Shown: positions 11,613-22,303 of the stretch, in pieces
How positions within the stretch are numbered: the stretch's first letter is position 1
Layout of the letters: each line of letters opens with the position of its first letter
Origin: Fundidesulfovibrio soli
GTDB taxonomy: Bacteria; Desulfobacterota; Desulfovibrionia; Desulfovibrionales; Desulfovibrionaceae
Direction of reading: 5' to 3'
NCBI RefSeq assembly: GCF_022808695.1
Contig: NZ_JAKZKW010000001.1
Coordinates: 434,001-498,000, forward strand
DNA length: 64,000 bases
Position numbers and translations under genes: made by a program
Notes under the pieces: model-generated
What the model was told of the DNA's origin: nothing
Databases searched by the model: none
What the model saw: only the letters and a program-made list of their open reading frames with translations

Positions 11613-13175
11613 TCAGGAGCGGGGGGAGACGACGGCGGACAGCGCGGCCACCAGGGAGGCTGTGCGCGCGGCGAAATCCTGGATGTGGTCCAGGCCCGTG
11701 GCTCCTTCCTGCGAGAGGCGCAGCCAGAGATGGGAAAGCGGCAGCAGCAGCGGATGGGAGGAGAAGACCGTCTCCAGACGCTGCCAGGTGGCCATGAACT
11801 TGGTGCGCATGGCCGGACGCGGCACGGCGCCAAGCACCCTGGCCTGCTGTATGAGAACGGCAAGCAGCCCTCCGGCCTGGTCCAGCGCGGGGCGCAGGGA
11901 CGCTTTCAGGGATTCGGGCAGGTGCGGGGCTTCTTCCGAACCCAGCTCCACGGGGGCGGCGTCAAGAAATTGCCGCCAGAAGGTGCGCTGCACGCGGTTC
12001 CAGGCGGCGCGCTCCCCGTCGCCGTGCCCGGTGAGCGAACGGAGGTCGAGATAGCCGTGCTCGTCCACCACGGTCTCCCAGGCCCGCACCCCGAGCCCAC
12101 GGGCCTCGGGCCATCCCCCGCCGCCAAGGTAACGCCCCAGGAAGTGCAGCACGGCCCCCGGGGTGACGCTGCCGTGGCAGGCCCAAGACTCGGCGCACTC
12201 ATGGGAGAAGGAACACGGGTGGCAGGCCATGTCCGGCTCCAGGGAACAGGAGCCGGGGCGGTAGGGGCCGGTGTCGAAGGGCTGCGCCGTGGAGAGGAAG
12301 AGGCCCAGCACCGGCACGCCCAGGCCGGCCGCCAGATGCAGGGTGCCCGTATCGTTGCTGAGCAGCAGGCGCAGGCCGGATACCGCGGCGGCGAGCTGCG
12401 GCAGGCTGGTCTCGCCCACCAGGCTGGCGTGGGGTACGTCCGTGGCGGCGGCGAAGGCCTCCGCCAGATGCCTGTCATCCTTGGAGCCGAGCAGCACCGG
12501 CAGCAGGCGGTGTTCCCGCCAGACGGCCGAGGCAACCTCGGCGAAGCTGGCAGACGGCCACTGGCGTTTGGGCGCGCTGGCGCCCAACTGCAGCCCCAGG
12601 AGTCCAGCGTGCTCCACCCCCGCCTGCGCGGCGATCATCCCGGCCACATGCGCCGCATCGGCGTCAGCCGGGGAAGCCAGTTCGAAACTGCCGCCCGCGC
12701 TCCCGAGGTGTGCAGCGCGCCGGAAGAGGTCCACCACGTTGAAGGGGCTCGACCCCCTGTGCAGGGCGGAGCCTTCCAGGAACGCGGCCCAGGGCGTGGA
12801 GTAGGTGCCGAAGCCCAGCTCGTCCAGGCCGAACCCCATGATCGCTTCGGCGTTCATGGACCGGGCGATGAGCCTGGAGGGCAGCGAGGGCGTCAGGTTC
12901 ACCACGCGCTGCGGCGCGAAATCGCGCCTGACGGCGTCCATCCAGGCCAGGCAGCCGCCAAGGGCCCGCGGCCAGGACTGGTCCAGGGCCGCCAGCAGGC
13001 TCGCGCCCGGGATGTCGTACACGGCGTCCACATGGCGCAGCAGTCCCGTGGCCTGTCTGAAGTTCTGCAGGCAGAGCAGACCAGTGGTGTGTCCTGCTTC
13101 CTTGAATCCGGCAAGCACCGGCTGTGTCTGGAGAAGGTCGCCGAAGCGCGTCAGGTTGATGACGAGGGTACGCAT
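11613..13175 (-). CDS. Family 9 glycosyltransferase (ADP-heptosyltransferase type)
   Basis: 520 residues; longer than typical heptosyltransferases (about 350), the extra length being a C-terminal helical region from about residue 350. The N-terminus MRTLVINLTRFGDLLQTQPV is the GT9 signature, and SNDTGTLHLAAGLGVPVLGLF is the conserved nucleotide-sugar region. A Cys cluster follows (ACHPCSFSHEC). GT9 enzymes transfer heptose or related sugars to lipopolysaccharide core or other acceptors at the cytoplasmic face. No Shine-Dalgarno is obvious before the ATG. It heads the three-gene minus-strand group and is divergent from malic enzyme. Confidence 0.88.
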   Translation of the reverse strand: MRTLVINLTRFGDLLQTQPVLAGFKEAGHTTGLLCLQNFRQATGLLRHVDAVYDIPGASLLAALDQSWPRALGGCLAWMDAVRRDFAPQRVVNLTPSLPSRLIARSMNAEAIMGFGLDELGFGTYSTPWAAFLEGSALHRGSSPFNVVDLFRRAAHLGSAGGSFELASPADADAAHVAGMIAAQAGVEHAGLLGLQLGASAPKRQWPSASFAEVASAVWREHRLLPVLLGSKDDRHLAEAFAAATDVPHASLVGETSLPQLAAAVSGLRLLLSNDTGTLHLAAGLGVPVLGLFLSTAQPFDTGPYRPGSCSLEPDMACHPCSFSHECAESWACHGSVTPGAVLHFLGRYLGGGGWPEARGLGVRAWETVVDEHGYLDLRSLTGHGDGERAAWNRVQRTFWRQFLDAAPVELGSEEAPHLPESLKASLRPALDQAGGLLAVLIQQARVLGAVPRPAMRTKFMATWQRLETVFSSHPLLLPLSHLWLRLSQEGATGLDHIQDFAARTASLVAALSAVVSPRS

Positions 13176-13220
13176 GGTTGTTTGGGCAATATGAAGAAAA
13201 TTTCAGCTTTATGAAAGAAG

Positions 13221-13249
13221 TTGCAATATACCCTGGACTCACCTATTTT
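13221..13249 (+). promoter_or_regulatory. Candidate promoter of malic enzyme
   Basis: TTGCAA and TATTTT separated by exactly 17 bp, in the 133-bp space between the divergent glycosyltransferase and malic enzyme genes, 60 bp before the start codon. Confidence 0.5.
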
Positions 13250-13308
13250 GCGCCCGTTCGCCAACTCGCCCGTTCCTTAACGCATGAGCCGCATTTTGGA
13301 GGTCGCTG

Positions 13309-14634
<1,326 letters not shown>

Positions 14635-14659
14635 CCCCGGTTGCCGACCTCGCCTTCAC

Positions 14660-14689
14660 GGGGCGCGCCGCAGGGCGCGCCCCTTTTTT
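14660..14689 (+). terminator. Intrinsic terminator of malic enzyme
   Basis: GGGGCGCGCC and GGCGCGCCCC pair perfectly across a short loop and are followed by TTTTTT, 25 bases after the stop codon. Confidence 0.95.
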
Positions 14690-14756
14690 CGTGCGTTGCG
14701 CCTGCCTGTTCCGTTCCCGCCCGGCATCGTGTAGTGTCGCGACAGAGGGAGTCCGC

Positions 14757-16433
14757 ATGAAACTCTATTCTATCGCCCTGCTCACGCTCGCATTGCTCTG
14801 GAGCCCGCTCACACCCGCCCCGGCCTGCGCTGCCGAGCCATCCGTGGATGCCCTGCTCGCCTCCATGAGCCTGGAGCATAAGATCGGCCAGATGATGCTC
14901 GTGGCCTTCAAAGGGCCCGGCCTGTCCCCCGAAATATCCGAGATGATCCGCCAGCGCAGCTTGGGCGGGGTGATCCTCTATTCCTCCTGGGGCAACGTGG
15001 AGAACGTGCAGCAGGTGGCGGACCTCAACGCCGCGCTTCAGGCGGACGCCGCCAAGACACCGGCCGGGATCGGCCTGTTCGTCGGCATCGACCAGGAGGG
15101 CGGCCCCGTGGTGCGCCTGCGCGACGGCGTGACCCTCTTCCCCAGCCAGATGGCCATCGCGGCCACGGGCAACCGCGAGCACGCCCGCACCGCCGCCAGG
15201 ATCATGGCCAAGGAGCTTGCCGCGCTGGGCATCAACACCACCTTCTCTCCCGTGGCGGACGTCAACTCCAACCCGGCCAACCCGGTCATCGGCATCCGCT
15301 CCTTCGGCTCGGACCCCAACACCGTCTCGCGGCTCACGGCGGCCACAGTGGAGGCCTATGCGCAGGCCCGCATGATCTGCACGCCCAAGCACTTCCCCGG
15401 ACACGGCGACACCTCGGTGGACTCCCACTTGGGCCTCCCCCTGAACGACCACGACAAGAAGACACTGGAGCGCGTGGACTTCGCGCCCTTCCGCGCGGCC
15501 TTCGCGGCCAAGGCACCCGCTGTGATGACCGCCCACGTGGAGGTCCCCGCACTGGACCCGCGCCCGGACACCCCCGCCACCCTCTCCCAGCCGGTGCTGG
15601 AGGGCGTGCTGCGACGCCAGATGCGCTTCGACGGGCTCATCGTCACGGATTCGCTGGGCATGGGCGCGCTCTCCAAGGGCGTCGGCACCGTGCGGGCCGC
15701 CGTGCTGGCGGCCAAGGCCGGAGCGGACGTGCTGCTCTTCGGGGCCGACATCGGGCACGAGCCGCAGCAGCAGATCGAGGCCTACGAGGCCCTGTTGGCC
15801 GCCGCCCGCTCCGGAGAACTGCCCCAGGCCCGCATCGACCAGGCCGTGGGCCGCATCCTGGCCGTGAAGCAGCGCTACGGCATCCTCCAGGCCGCCTCCA
15901 TTGGCGACAAAAGCGCTGCCGTGGCCTTCCAGGTGGGCCTCCCCGAAGACCGTCAGGCCGCCCTGGAGATCGCCCAGGACAGCATCACCCTGCTGCGCGA
16001 CCGCACCCGGATGCTGCCCCTCAAGCCCGCCGACAAGGCCCTGGTGCTCTGGCCCGAGCGCAACGGCTTCGACCCCGTGGCCTCACTCTCGCTGCCCAAG
16101 GGCGCGACGCTCATGCGCACATCGCGCGAGCCTTCGGCCCAGGAACTGCGGGAAGCCGCCGACGCCGCCGCCGGGATGGACAAGGTGGTGGTGTTCACCT
16201 ACGACGCCACGCGCAACCAGGCCCAGCAGAACCTGGTGCGCACCATGCTGGCCATGAAGCCCCAGAACGTGATCCACGTCTCCCTGGGCGGACCTTACGA
16301 CGCGGGCTTGTTCCCGACCGCCCCCACCTGCCTGGCCACCTACGGCGACGTGCCCGTTTCCATCGAGGCCCTCTGCCGCGCCCTGGCCGGGACCTCCCCC
16401 ATGCCCGGACGGCTTCCGGTGCGCTTGCAGTGA
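14757..16433 (+). CDS. Exported family 3 glycoside hydrolase, NagZ-like beta-N-acetylhexosaminidase
   Basis: 558 residues from ATG at 14757 with GAGGGAG upstream. A Sec signal peptide is clear, with cleavage near ACAA/EPS at about residue 26, so the enzyme acts in the periplasm or outside. The GH3 domain carries KHFPGHGDTS at 211-220 with His224 in DSHLGLP, the NagZ-type His/Asp catalytic dyad loop, and the nucleophile Asp298 in VTDSLGMGAL. NagZ of E. coli is about 340 residues and cytoplasmic; this protein has a further 200 residues (a GH3 C-terminal domain) and is exported. Likely substrates are N-acetylglucosamine-containing glycans such as peptidoglycan. The stop overlaps the next gene start by GTGA. 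Confidence 0.9.
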   Translation: MKLYSIALLTLALLWSPLTPAPACAAEPSVDALLASMSLEHKIGQMMLVAFKGPGLSPEISEMIRQRSLGGVILYSSWGNVENVQQVADLNAALQADAAKTPAGIGLFVGIDQEGGPVVRLRDGVTLFPSQMAIAATGNREHARTAARIMAKELAALGINTTFSPVADVNSNPANPVIGIRSFGSDPNTVSRLTAATVEAYAQARMICTPKHFPGHGDTSVDSHLGLPLNDHDKKTLERVDFAPFRAAFAAKAPAVMTAHVEVPALDPRPDTPATLSQPVLEGVLRRQMRFDGLIVTDSLGMGALSKGVGTVRAAVLAAKAGADVLLFGADIGHEPQQQIEAYEALLAAARSGELPQARIDQAVGRILAVKQRYGILQAASIGDKSAAVAFQVGLPEDRQAALEIAQDSITLLRDRTRMLPLKPADKALVLWPERNGFDPVASLSLPKGATLMRTSREPSAQELREAADAAAGMDKVVVFTYDATRNQAQQNLVRTMLAMKPQNVIHVSLGGPYDAGLFPTAPTCLATYGDVPVSIEALCRALAGTSPMPGRLPVRLQ

Positions 16434-17350
16434 TCGTCAGCGCCACCCGGCGCGCCGACCTGCCCGCGCACTACGCCGCGTGGTTCCTGGAGCGGGCGCG
16501 GGCCGGGTGGTGCGCGGTGCCAAACCCTTTCAACGCCCTCCAGGTGAGCCGGGTGAGCCTGGCCGCCAAGGACGTGGAAGCCATCGTCTTCTGGACGCGC
16601 GACCCAAGACCCATGATCCCGCATTTGGCGGAGCTGGACCGCTTGGGCCTGCCAAGCGTCTTCCAGTTCACCCTGTTGGAGTACCCTTCCGCCATCCACC
16701 CCGGCATGCCTCCCCTGGTTGAACGCATCGAGGCATTCCGGCGGCTGGCGGGCGAAATCGGCCCGGAGCGCGTGCTCTGGCGCTACGATCCCGTGCTGCT
16801 CTGCGCGTCGGCCGGGACGGACTACCACCTGCGCATGTTCGAGGCCCTCTGCCGGGAGCTGGAGGGCAACACCCGGCGGGTCACGGTGAGCCTGATGGAG
16901 CCCTACCGCAAGGCGCGGCGCAGGCTGGCGGCGGCGGGAGTGGATCTTCTCGCCCCCGGGGAGGGGGCCGTTGGCGCTATGTTCAAGGATATGGCGGCAA
17001 TGGCGCACGGCTGCGGCATGGAGCCGGCATCCTGCGCGGACGAGGCGGGGCTTGAGGCGCTGGGATTCGTCCCGGGGGCCTGCATCGACGCGGGTCTCAT
17101 CAAGCGATTGTTCGAAGTGGAAACATCCGCTGGCAAGGACGCCAGCCAACGCCCGGCCTGCCGCTGCGCACCCAGCCGCGACATCGGCATGTACGACGCC
17201 TGCCCGGCGGGCTGCGCCTACTGCTACGCCACCCGCGATTTCGCCCTGGCCCGGCGCAACCGCGCCGCGCACGACCCGGCTTCGCCCTCCATGCTGGGCC
17301 GTTGGGAGCCCCAGGCGCAAGAACAACGCCAACTCCTGCCCGGCATCTGA
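16430..17350 (+). CDS. DUF1848 family protein with a C-terminal cysteine cluster
   Basis: 306 residues starting at GTG 16430, overlapping the glycosidase stop by four bases. The N-terminus MIVSATRRADLPAHYAAWF and the WTRDPRPMIP segment are typical of DUF1848. The C-terminal region holds Cys244 and Cys246, then Cys258, Cys262 and Cys265 in a CX3CX2C spacing (DACPAGCAYCYA), the spacing of radical-SAM iron-sulfur sites though placed at the wrong end of the protein for the usual barrel. Function of the family is not established to my knowledge. Co-translation with a secreted GH3 enzyme may be incidental. Confidence 0.85.
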   Translation: MIVSATRRADLPAHYAAWFLERARAGWCAVPNPFNALQVSRVSLAAKDVEAIVFWTRDPRPMIPHLAELDRLGLPSVFQFTLLEYPSAIHPGMPPLVERIEAFRRLAGEIGPERVLWRYDPVLLCASAGTDYHLRMFEALCRELEGNTRRVTVSLMEPYRKARRRLAAAGVDLLAPGEGAVGAMFKDMAAMAHGCGMEPASCADEAGLEALGFVPGACIDAGLIKRLFEVETSAGKDASQRPACRCAPSRDIGMYDACPAGCAYCYATRDFALARRNRAAHDPASPSMLGRWEPQAQEQRQLLPGI

Positions 17351-17568
17351 GGGATACGCCAAGCCTCGGAGCAAGGCGGAAATGCCCGGCCTGCGCCTTC
17401 CGACGCATCGATCCCGGCATCGCACGAGGGCTGCCGCCGCCACCCAGCTTGTGCCCGCCCGGCATATGAACCTGGTGCGCTTCCCCGGAAGAACTCTCAC
17501 CGCCGCCCCGCCCGCACCCGCCCTGCCCCTGAAGGCAGTCGGGCTGTACAACCCGGCAGGCTTTCGGC

Positions 17569-19356
17569 ATGGTCCGCCCCATGTTTTCCGCAGTTCCTTC
17601 CAAGGGTCCTGTCCACACCGGCTTGGCTGTTTTCCGCAGCTTCTCGCCTCGGGGCGGCTGGTCCCTGTCGTTCGACTCCCCCCGGGAAATCATCGCCGCG
17701 CATGACGCTTCGGGCGTACTGGCAGGCATCGAGCGCGTTCAGGCGGCCACCTCCGAGGGTTCCTGGGCCGTGCTGGCTCTGGCCTACGAAGCTGGCCAAG
17801 CTTTCCATCCGGCCATGCCCGGCAGGAACACCGCCCCCCTGCCCCTGCTCTGGGCCGCCATATATTCCCACCCCACTTCAAGGCCGGAAACGTCACCGGC
17901 CTTGCCCTGGCGCGTTGGCCCCTGGCGCGCGGCCATCAGGCCGGAGGAATATGGAGCCGGGGTCCGGCGCATCCGCGAATACATCCGCCAGGGCGAGACC
18001 TACCAGGTCAACTACACCTTCCCGCTGGAAGCGGAATTCCAGGGCGACGCTTTCTCCTGGTTCCAGGCTGCAGGCGAAGCCCAGGGCGCTCCCTGGTCCG
18101 CCTACTTGGACATGGGGCCCTTCGCCCTGCTGAGCTTTTCGCCGGAGCTGTTCTTCCGGCGCAGAGGCCGCGCCATCCTGACGCGGCCCATGAAGGGCAC
18201 CGCCCCCAAGGGCCGCTTCCGGCAGGAGACCGTGGAGGCGATGCGCCATCTGGCCGCCTGCCCAAAGAACAGGGCCGAGAACGTGATGATCGTGGATCTG
18301 CTGCGCAGCGACCTGGGCAGGATTTCCGTGCCGGGCGGGGTGAAGGTGGAGCGGCTGTTCCAGGTCAGCGAGTACCCCACGGTGCTGCAGATGACCTCCA
18401 GCATCAGGGCGCGCCTCAAGCCCGGAATGGGCCTGGCGGACATCCTCGGCGCGCTGTTCCCCTGCGGCTCGGTCACGGGCGCGCCCAAGCTGCGCACCAT
18501 GGGCGTCATCGACGAGTTGGAGCCGCACCCGCGCGGCGTCTATTGCGGGGCCCTGGGCTACGTGGGGCCGGGGGGCGACGCGGTGTTCAACGTGCCCATC
18601 CGCACCGTCCAGCTGGACCGGGAGCGCGGCAAGGCCGTGTTCCACGTGGGCAGCGGCGTCACCTACGATTCAACCCCTGAGGGTGAATACGAGGAGTGCC
18701 TGCACAAGGCCCGCTTCCTCACCGAGCCAGGCCCGGAGATCACCCTGCTGGAGACGCTGCTGCTGGAGAACGGCCGTCTGGCCTACCTGCGCGGGCACCT
18801 GGACAGGCTCTCGCGCAGCGCGCGGCACTTCGGCATCGCCTTCAGGCGGGAAGACGTGCTGGCCGCACTGCGGGATGCCATCGCCGGGTATCTGGATGGC
18901 TCATGGAGGGTGAGGCTGCTGTACGGGCGCGACGGGGGAGCGACGGTCGAGGTCCACCCCCTGGACCCCGCCCCGGCGACGGTCACGGTGGGTTTCTGCC
19001 AGGCGCCCGTGAACAGCGCGGACACGCGCCTTTTCCACAAGACCACGGATCGCGGGATGTACGACGACGCCCTGCGCGGCGTGACGGACGCCTGGGACAT
19101 GCTGCTCTTCAACGAACGGGGCGAACTGACGGAAAGCACCCGCGCCAACGTGGTGTTGGACGACGGCCAGGGGCTCTGGACCCCGCCGCTGGAATGCGGG
19201 CTGCTGGGGGGCGTGTTCCGGGAGCGGCTGCTGGGCTCGGGGCGCGTGCGGGAGCGCGTCCTGTTCGCGGATGACGTGCGCAGGGCGAAGCGCCTCTTCC
19301 TGGTCAACTCCCTGCGCCGCTGGATGCCTGCCCTGGTGCGCGAGCGGGACCGCTGA
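17569..19356 (+). CDS. PabB-PabC fusion: aminodeoxychorismate synthase component I and 4-amino-4-deoxychorismate lyase
   Basis: 595 residues, two enzymes of para-aminobenzoate (folate) synthesis in one chain. Residues about 1-385 are the chorismate-binding PabB part, with RPMKGT (the Lys typical of PabB) and CGSVTGAPKLRTM. Residues about 390-595 are a class IV aminotransferase-fold lyase (PabC) with the PLP Lys491 in LFHKTTDR and TESTRANVV near the phosphate site. No glutamine amidotransferase (PabA) gene is nearby; one shared with anthranilate synthase elsewhere is likely. The start could also be Met5 at 17581; neither has a strong Shine-Dalgarno. An AT-rich hairpin element follows the stop. 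Confidence 0.93.
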   Translation: MVRPMFSAVPSKGPVHTGLAVFRSFSPRGGWSLSFDSPREIIAAHDASGVLAGIERVQAATSEGSWAVLALAYEAGQAFHPAMPGRNTAPLPLLWAAIYSHPTSRPETSPALPWRVGPWRAAIRPEEYGAGVRRIREYIRQGETYQVNYTFPLEAEFQGDAFSWFQAAGEAQGAPWSAYLDMGPFALLSFSPELFFRRRGRAILTRPMKGTAPKGRFRQETVEAMRHLAACPKNRAENVMIVDLLRSDLGRISVPGGVKVERLFQVSEYPTVLQMTSSIRARLKPGMGLADILGALFPCGSVTGAPKLRTMGVIDELEPHPRGVYCGALGYVGPGGDAVFNVPIRTVQLDRERGKAVFHVGSGVTYDSTPEGEYEECLHKARFLTEPGPEITLLETLLLENGRLAYLRGHLDRLSRSARHFGIAFRREDVLAALRDAIAGYLDGSWRVRLLYGRDGGATVEVHPLDPAPATVTVGFCQAPVNSADTRLFHKTTDRGMYDDALRGVTDAWDMLLFNERGELTESTRANVVLDDGQGLWTPPLECGLLGGVFRERLLGSGRVRERVLFADDVRRAKRLFLVNSLRRWMPALVRERDR

Positions 19357-19375
19357 GCGGCCGGGGCTCGTCGCG

Positions 19376-19407
19376 ATTTTGAAAAACATGAATATGTTTT
19401 TCAAAAT
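19376..19407 (+). repeat. Dispersed hairpin element, copy 1
   Basis: Perfect 14-bp inverted repeat (ATTTTGAAAAACAT and its complement) around loop GAAT, 19 bases after the pabBC stop and between convergent pabBC and thyX. An identical element lies at 51830-51861, in the same orientation relative to the gene it follows. Identity of the two copies extends over 36 nt including flanking bases. It could act as a terminator, though the stem is AT-rich. Confidence 0.85.
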
Positions 19408-19471
19408 TCAACTCAATGGTTTTTGTACATTCTCCGGCTGATTCGTTGAGCATTAATCCGAGAACGCCACA

Positions 19472-20212
19472 CTAGACCCTCGCGGCCTTGGGGTCGGTGG
19501 GATACTTTCCGCAGCAGAACTTCTCGCCCTCGGGGCAATAGCCCAGCTTCTCGCACTTGGCCCCGGCGGTGCGGAACACCTCGGGCAGCACGTAGCGGCA
19601 GAGGGTGAGCATCCTGTCGGCCAGGGCGCGGATCTCCCACTGGGCGCGACGGCAGCAGCGGTGCTCGAAGAAGTTGAACAGCGAACGGCAATTCATGGTG
19701 GCCACGATGCGCGTCTCGGCGGCCTGGGGCAGCACGAAGCGGGCGTCCTCCTTGGCCTTGGGGCCTTTGCCCGCCCCCTCCAGCATGTCCTTCAGGTCGC
19801 GGTAGGCGCTGCCCACCTCGTCCATGAAGGCCTCGAAGCGGGCTTTGGCCTCTGGGATGGCCGCGATGGCGGGAGGCAGGACGTAATCGAAATTGGAGGC
19901 GTCCACGTAGCGCTGGGACTGCTGGGAGTAGCTGGCGATGCGGTGGCGCACTAACTGGTGGGTCAGCGCGCGGGACACGCCCTCGATGGCGAAGGTGAAG
20001 CTCACGTGCTCCACCGGGCTCACGTGGCCCGAGAGCACCACCTTGTCCACGAATTCGGCCTGCTGCTCGCGGCTGATCTCCCCGGCCATGAGCCTGGGCC
20101 ACATGTCGCCCACGAAACCGGCGTGGTAGCACTGGCGGAAGGCCGCGTAGATGACGGAAAGAGGCTCGGGCGTGTGGGCCAGGAGCGTGACGTCCAGGGA
20201 TTTGGCAGGCAT
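19472..20212 (-). CDS. thyX: Flavin-dependent thymidylate synthase ThyX
   Basis: 246 residues. ThyX makes dTMP from dUMP using methylenetetrahydrofolate and FAD. The family signature RHRX7S is present at 89-99 (RHRIASYSQQS followed by QRYV), and His63 to His69 include the conserved HVSPVEHVSF. The C-terminus has a Cys-rich tail (CEKLGYCPEGEKFCCGKYP) that is unusual for ThyX and might bind metal; this is a guess. The gene is four bases from the ruvB stop codon and in the same direction, so it lies at the end of the ruvCAB transcript. Confidence 0.96.
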   Translation of the reverse strand: MPAKSLDVTLLAHTPEPLSVIYAAFRQCYHAGFVGDMWPRLMAGEISREQQAEFVDKVVLSGHVSPVEHVSFTFAIEGVSRALTHQLVRHRIASYSQQSQRYVDASNFDYVLPPAIAAIPEAKARFEAFMDEVGSAYRDLKDMLEGAGKGPKAKEDARFVLPQAAETRIVATMNCRSLFNFFEHRCCRRAQWEIRALADRMLTLCRYVLPEVFRTAGAKCEKLGYCPEGEKFCCGKYPTDPKAARV

Positions 20213-20216
20213 GTGG

Positions 20217-21194
20217 TCAACCCAGAAAATTGGTTTTGAGGTGCTGGTGGGCCTTGGCCGTGGCCACGCGCCCGCGCGGGGTGCGCTTTATCAGCCCGCA
20301 CTGGATCAGGTAAGGCTCATAGATGTCCTCGATGGTGCGCACTTCCTCGGAGCAGGCTACGGCCAGGGTCTTCACGCCCACGGGGCCGCCGCTGAACTGC
20401 TCGATGAGGCAGCCCAGGATCTTGCGGTCCATCTGGTCCAGGCCGTGGTCGTCCACGTCCATGCGGCCCAGGGCCTGGCGGGCCAGCTCCTTGTCCACCA
20501 CCGGGCAGGACTGCACCACCGCGAAGTCGCGCACGCGCCTGAGCAGCCTGCCCGCGATGCGCGGGGTGCCGCGCGAGCGCTTGCCGATCTCCATGGCGGC
20601 CTCCGGGGTGAGCGTGACCCCGATGATGCCCGCGGCGCGGGTGACGATGGTGGACAGCTCCTTGGGGGAGTAGAAGTCCAGCCGGAAGATGACCCCGAAA
20701 CGGTCCCGCAGGGGGGAGGTGAGCAGCCCGAGGCGGGTGGTTGCTCCCACCAGGGTGAAGGGCTCCAGCTCGATCTTAACGGTGCGGGCGCCCGGGCCCT
20801 GGCCGATGATGAGGTCCAGCTTGAAGTCCTCCATGGCCGGGTAGAGGATCTCCTCCACGGCCGGGGGCATGCGGTGGATCTCGTCGATGAAGAGTACGTC
20901 GTGGCGGCCCAGGTTGGTCAGGATGGCGGCCAGGTCGCCCCCGCGCTCCAGCACCGGGCCGGAGGTGGTGATGAGGTTCACGCCCAGCTCCGAGGCCATG
21001 ATCTGGGCCAGGGTGGTCTTGCCCAGGCCGGGGGGGCCGTAGAACAGAGTGTGGTCCAGGGCCTTGCCGCGCTCCGCAGCGCTGGAGAGGTAGACCTGCA
21101 GGTTGGCGCGCAGGTCGTCCTGCCCGATGAAATCGGAGAGCCGTTTGGGGCGGATGGTGTCGTCGCCGCGATTAACTTGTGCGGGTGTGCTCAT
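20217..21194 (-). CDS. ruvB: Holliday junction branch migration ATPase RuvB
   Basis: 325 residues. RuvB is the hexameric AAA+ motor that drives branch migration with RuvA. Seen: [11 protein letters not shown] near the N-terminus, Walker [14 protein letters not shown], Walker [12 protein letters not shown], sensor [18 protein letters not shown] and a winged-helix C-terminus with TPRGR. The start overlaps the ruvA stop as ATGA, indicating translational coupling. Confidence 0.98.
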   Translation of the reverse strand: MSTPAQVNRGDDTIRPKRLSDFIGQDDLRANLQVYLSSAAERGKALDHTLFYGPPGLGKTTLAQIMASELGVNLITTSGPVLERGGDLAAILTNLGRHDVLFIDEIHRMPPAVEEILYPAMEDFKLDLIIGQGPGARTVKIELEPFTLVGATTRLGLLTSPLRDRFGVIFRLDFYSPKELSTIVTRAAGIIGVTLTPEAAMEIGKRSRGTPRIAGRLLRRVRDFAVVQSCPVVDKELARQALGRMDVDDHGLDQMDRKILGCLIEQFSGGPVGVKTLAVACSEEVRTIEDIYEPYLIQCGLIKRTPRGRVATAKAHQHLKTNFLG

Positions 21195-21799
21195 GCTTTC
21201 ATGGCCGCGATTTTCTTGAGGCTTGTGCGGATGGCCTGGGCCACGTCCAGGTCCGGCTCGGCCTCCAGGGCCTCGCGCAGCATCTGGCCCGCCTCGCTCT
21301 CAGCGTACCCCAGATTGGTCAGCGCCGCCAGGGCGTCGCGGTACACGGACCCGGCCGGAGCCTTGCCCGAGGGGATGGACACGGCGGAGGAGAAGTCCGC
21401 CAGGGCGTATTTCAGCTCCAGAATCATGCGCTGGGCGCTCTTCTTGCCGATGCCCGGCACCTGGGACAGGGCCGTGGCGTCCTCCCGGGCGGCGATGGAG
21501 GCCAGCTCGTGCACCGCAAAGCAGGAGAGCATGGAGAGCGCGGTCTTCGGCCCGAGTTTGGGGATCTCGATCATGGCCCGGAAGACCCTTCTATCTTCGC
21601 TGGTGTCGAAGCCGAAGAGGCGCGTGCCGTCCTCGCCGGTCTGGGCGTGCACGAAGAGCGAAACCTGTTCGCCCTTGCCCGGCAGGTTGGCCGCCGTGCC
21701 CGTGGAGACGGTCAGCTCGTAGCCCACGCCGGATGGCGTGAGGATCAGGCAGCCCTTGTCCGTCTTCTCCAGCAGCTCGCCGCGCAGATAGGCAATCAT
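21191..21799 (-). CDS. ruvA: Holliday junction DNA-binding protein RuvA
   Basis: 202 residues from ATG at 21799 ([12 protein letters not shown]), with GGGGAG upstream; longer readings are rejected because they run through ruvC. RuvA tetramers bind the four-way junction and load RuvB. Seen: an N-terminal OB fold, then helix-hairpin-helix motifs ([13 protein letters not shown] and [16 protein letters not shown]), a variable linker and the RuvB-binding C-terminal helices. Overlaps ruvC by ATGA and ruvB by ATGA. Confidence 0.97.
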   Translation of the reverse strand: MIAYLRGELLEKTDKGCLILTPSGVGYELTVSTGTAANLPGKGEQVSLFVHAQTGEDGTRLFGFDTSEDRRVFRAMIEIPKLGPKTALSMLSCFAVHELASIAAREDATALSQVPGIGKKSAQRMILELKYALADFSSAVSIPSGKAPAGSVYRDALAALTNLGYAESEAGQMLREALEAEPDLDVAQAIRTSLKKIAAMKA

Positions 21800-22296
21800 A
21801 GCTCCCCGGAGAGACGCCTGAAGCGCCTCTGGTTGAGATGGCACACGGCCACGGCCAAAGCGTCCGTGGCGTCGGCGGGCATATCCTTTCGGCATGAGAG
21901 CACCTGGGCCACCATGAAGGCCACCTGCGATTTCTCGGCCCGGCCCACGCCCACCAGGCTCTTCTTGACCACCGAAGGCTCGTAGGCGTGCACCCGCAGC
22001 CCGGCGACGGAGCACCCGGCCATGGCGGCGCCGCGCGCCTGACCCAGCTTGAGCGCGGAGGACGGGTTTCGCGAGACGAACACGTCCTCCATGGCGGCCT
22101 CCTGGGGCGAGAGCCGGGCCACCAGCTCGGCCACGCCCTTGAAGATGGCCCCCAGGCGCAAGTCCATGTCGCCAAGCGACTGCACCCGCAGCACCCCGGC
22201 GTCCACCAGGGTGAGCACGCCCGACTCCTCCCGGACCACGCCCCAGCCCGTGAAGCGCGAGCCTGGGTCCAGCCCGAGGACGGTCAGAGAGGCCAC
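21796..22296 (-). CDS. ruvC: Holliday junction resolvase RuvC
   Basis: 166 residues, the usual size. RuvC cuts Holliday junctions symmetrically. The four acidic catalytic residues are present: Asp10 in GLDPG, Glu70 in AMEDVF, and Asp142 and Asp145 in DATDALAVA. It follows the YebC-family gene by 7 bp, suggesting one transcript yebC-ruvC-ruvA-ruvB-thyX. Confidence 0.97.
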   Translation of the reverse strand: MASLTVLGLDPGSRFTGWGVVREESGVLTLVDAGVLRVQSLGDMDLRLGAIFKGVAELVARLSPQEAAMEDVFVSRNPSSALKLGQARGAAMAGCSVAGLRVHAYEPSVVKKSLVGVGRAEKSQVAFMVAQVLSCRKDMPADATDALAVAVCHLNQRRFRRLSGEL

Positions 22297-22303
22297 GCGG
22301 CCC

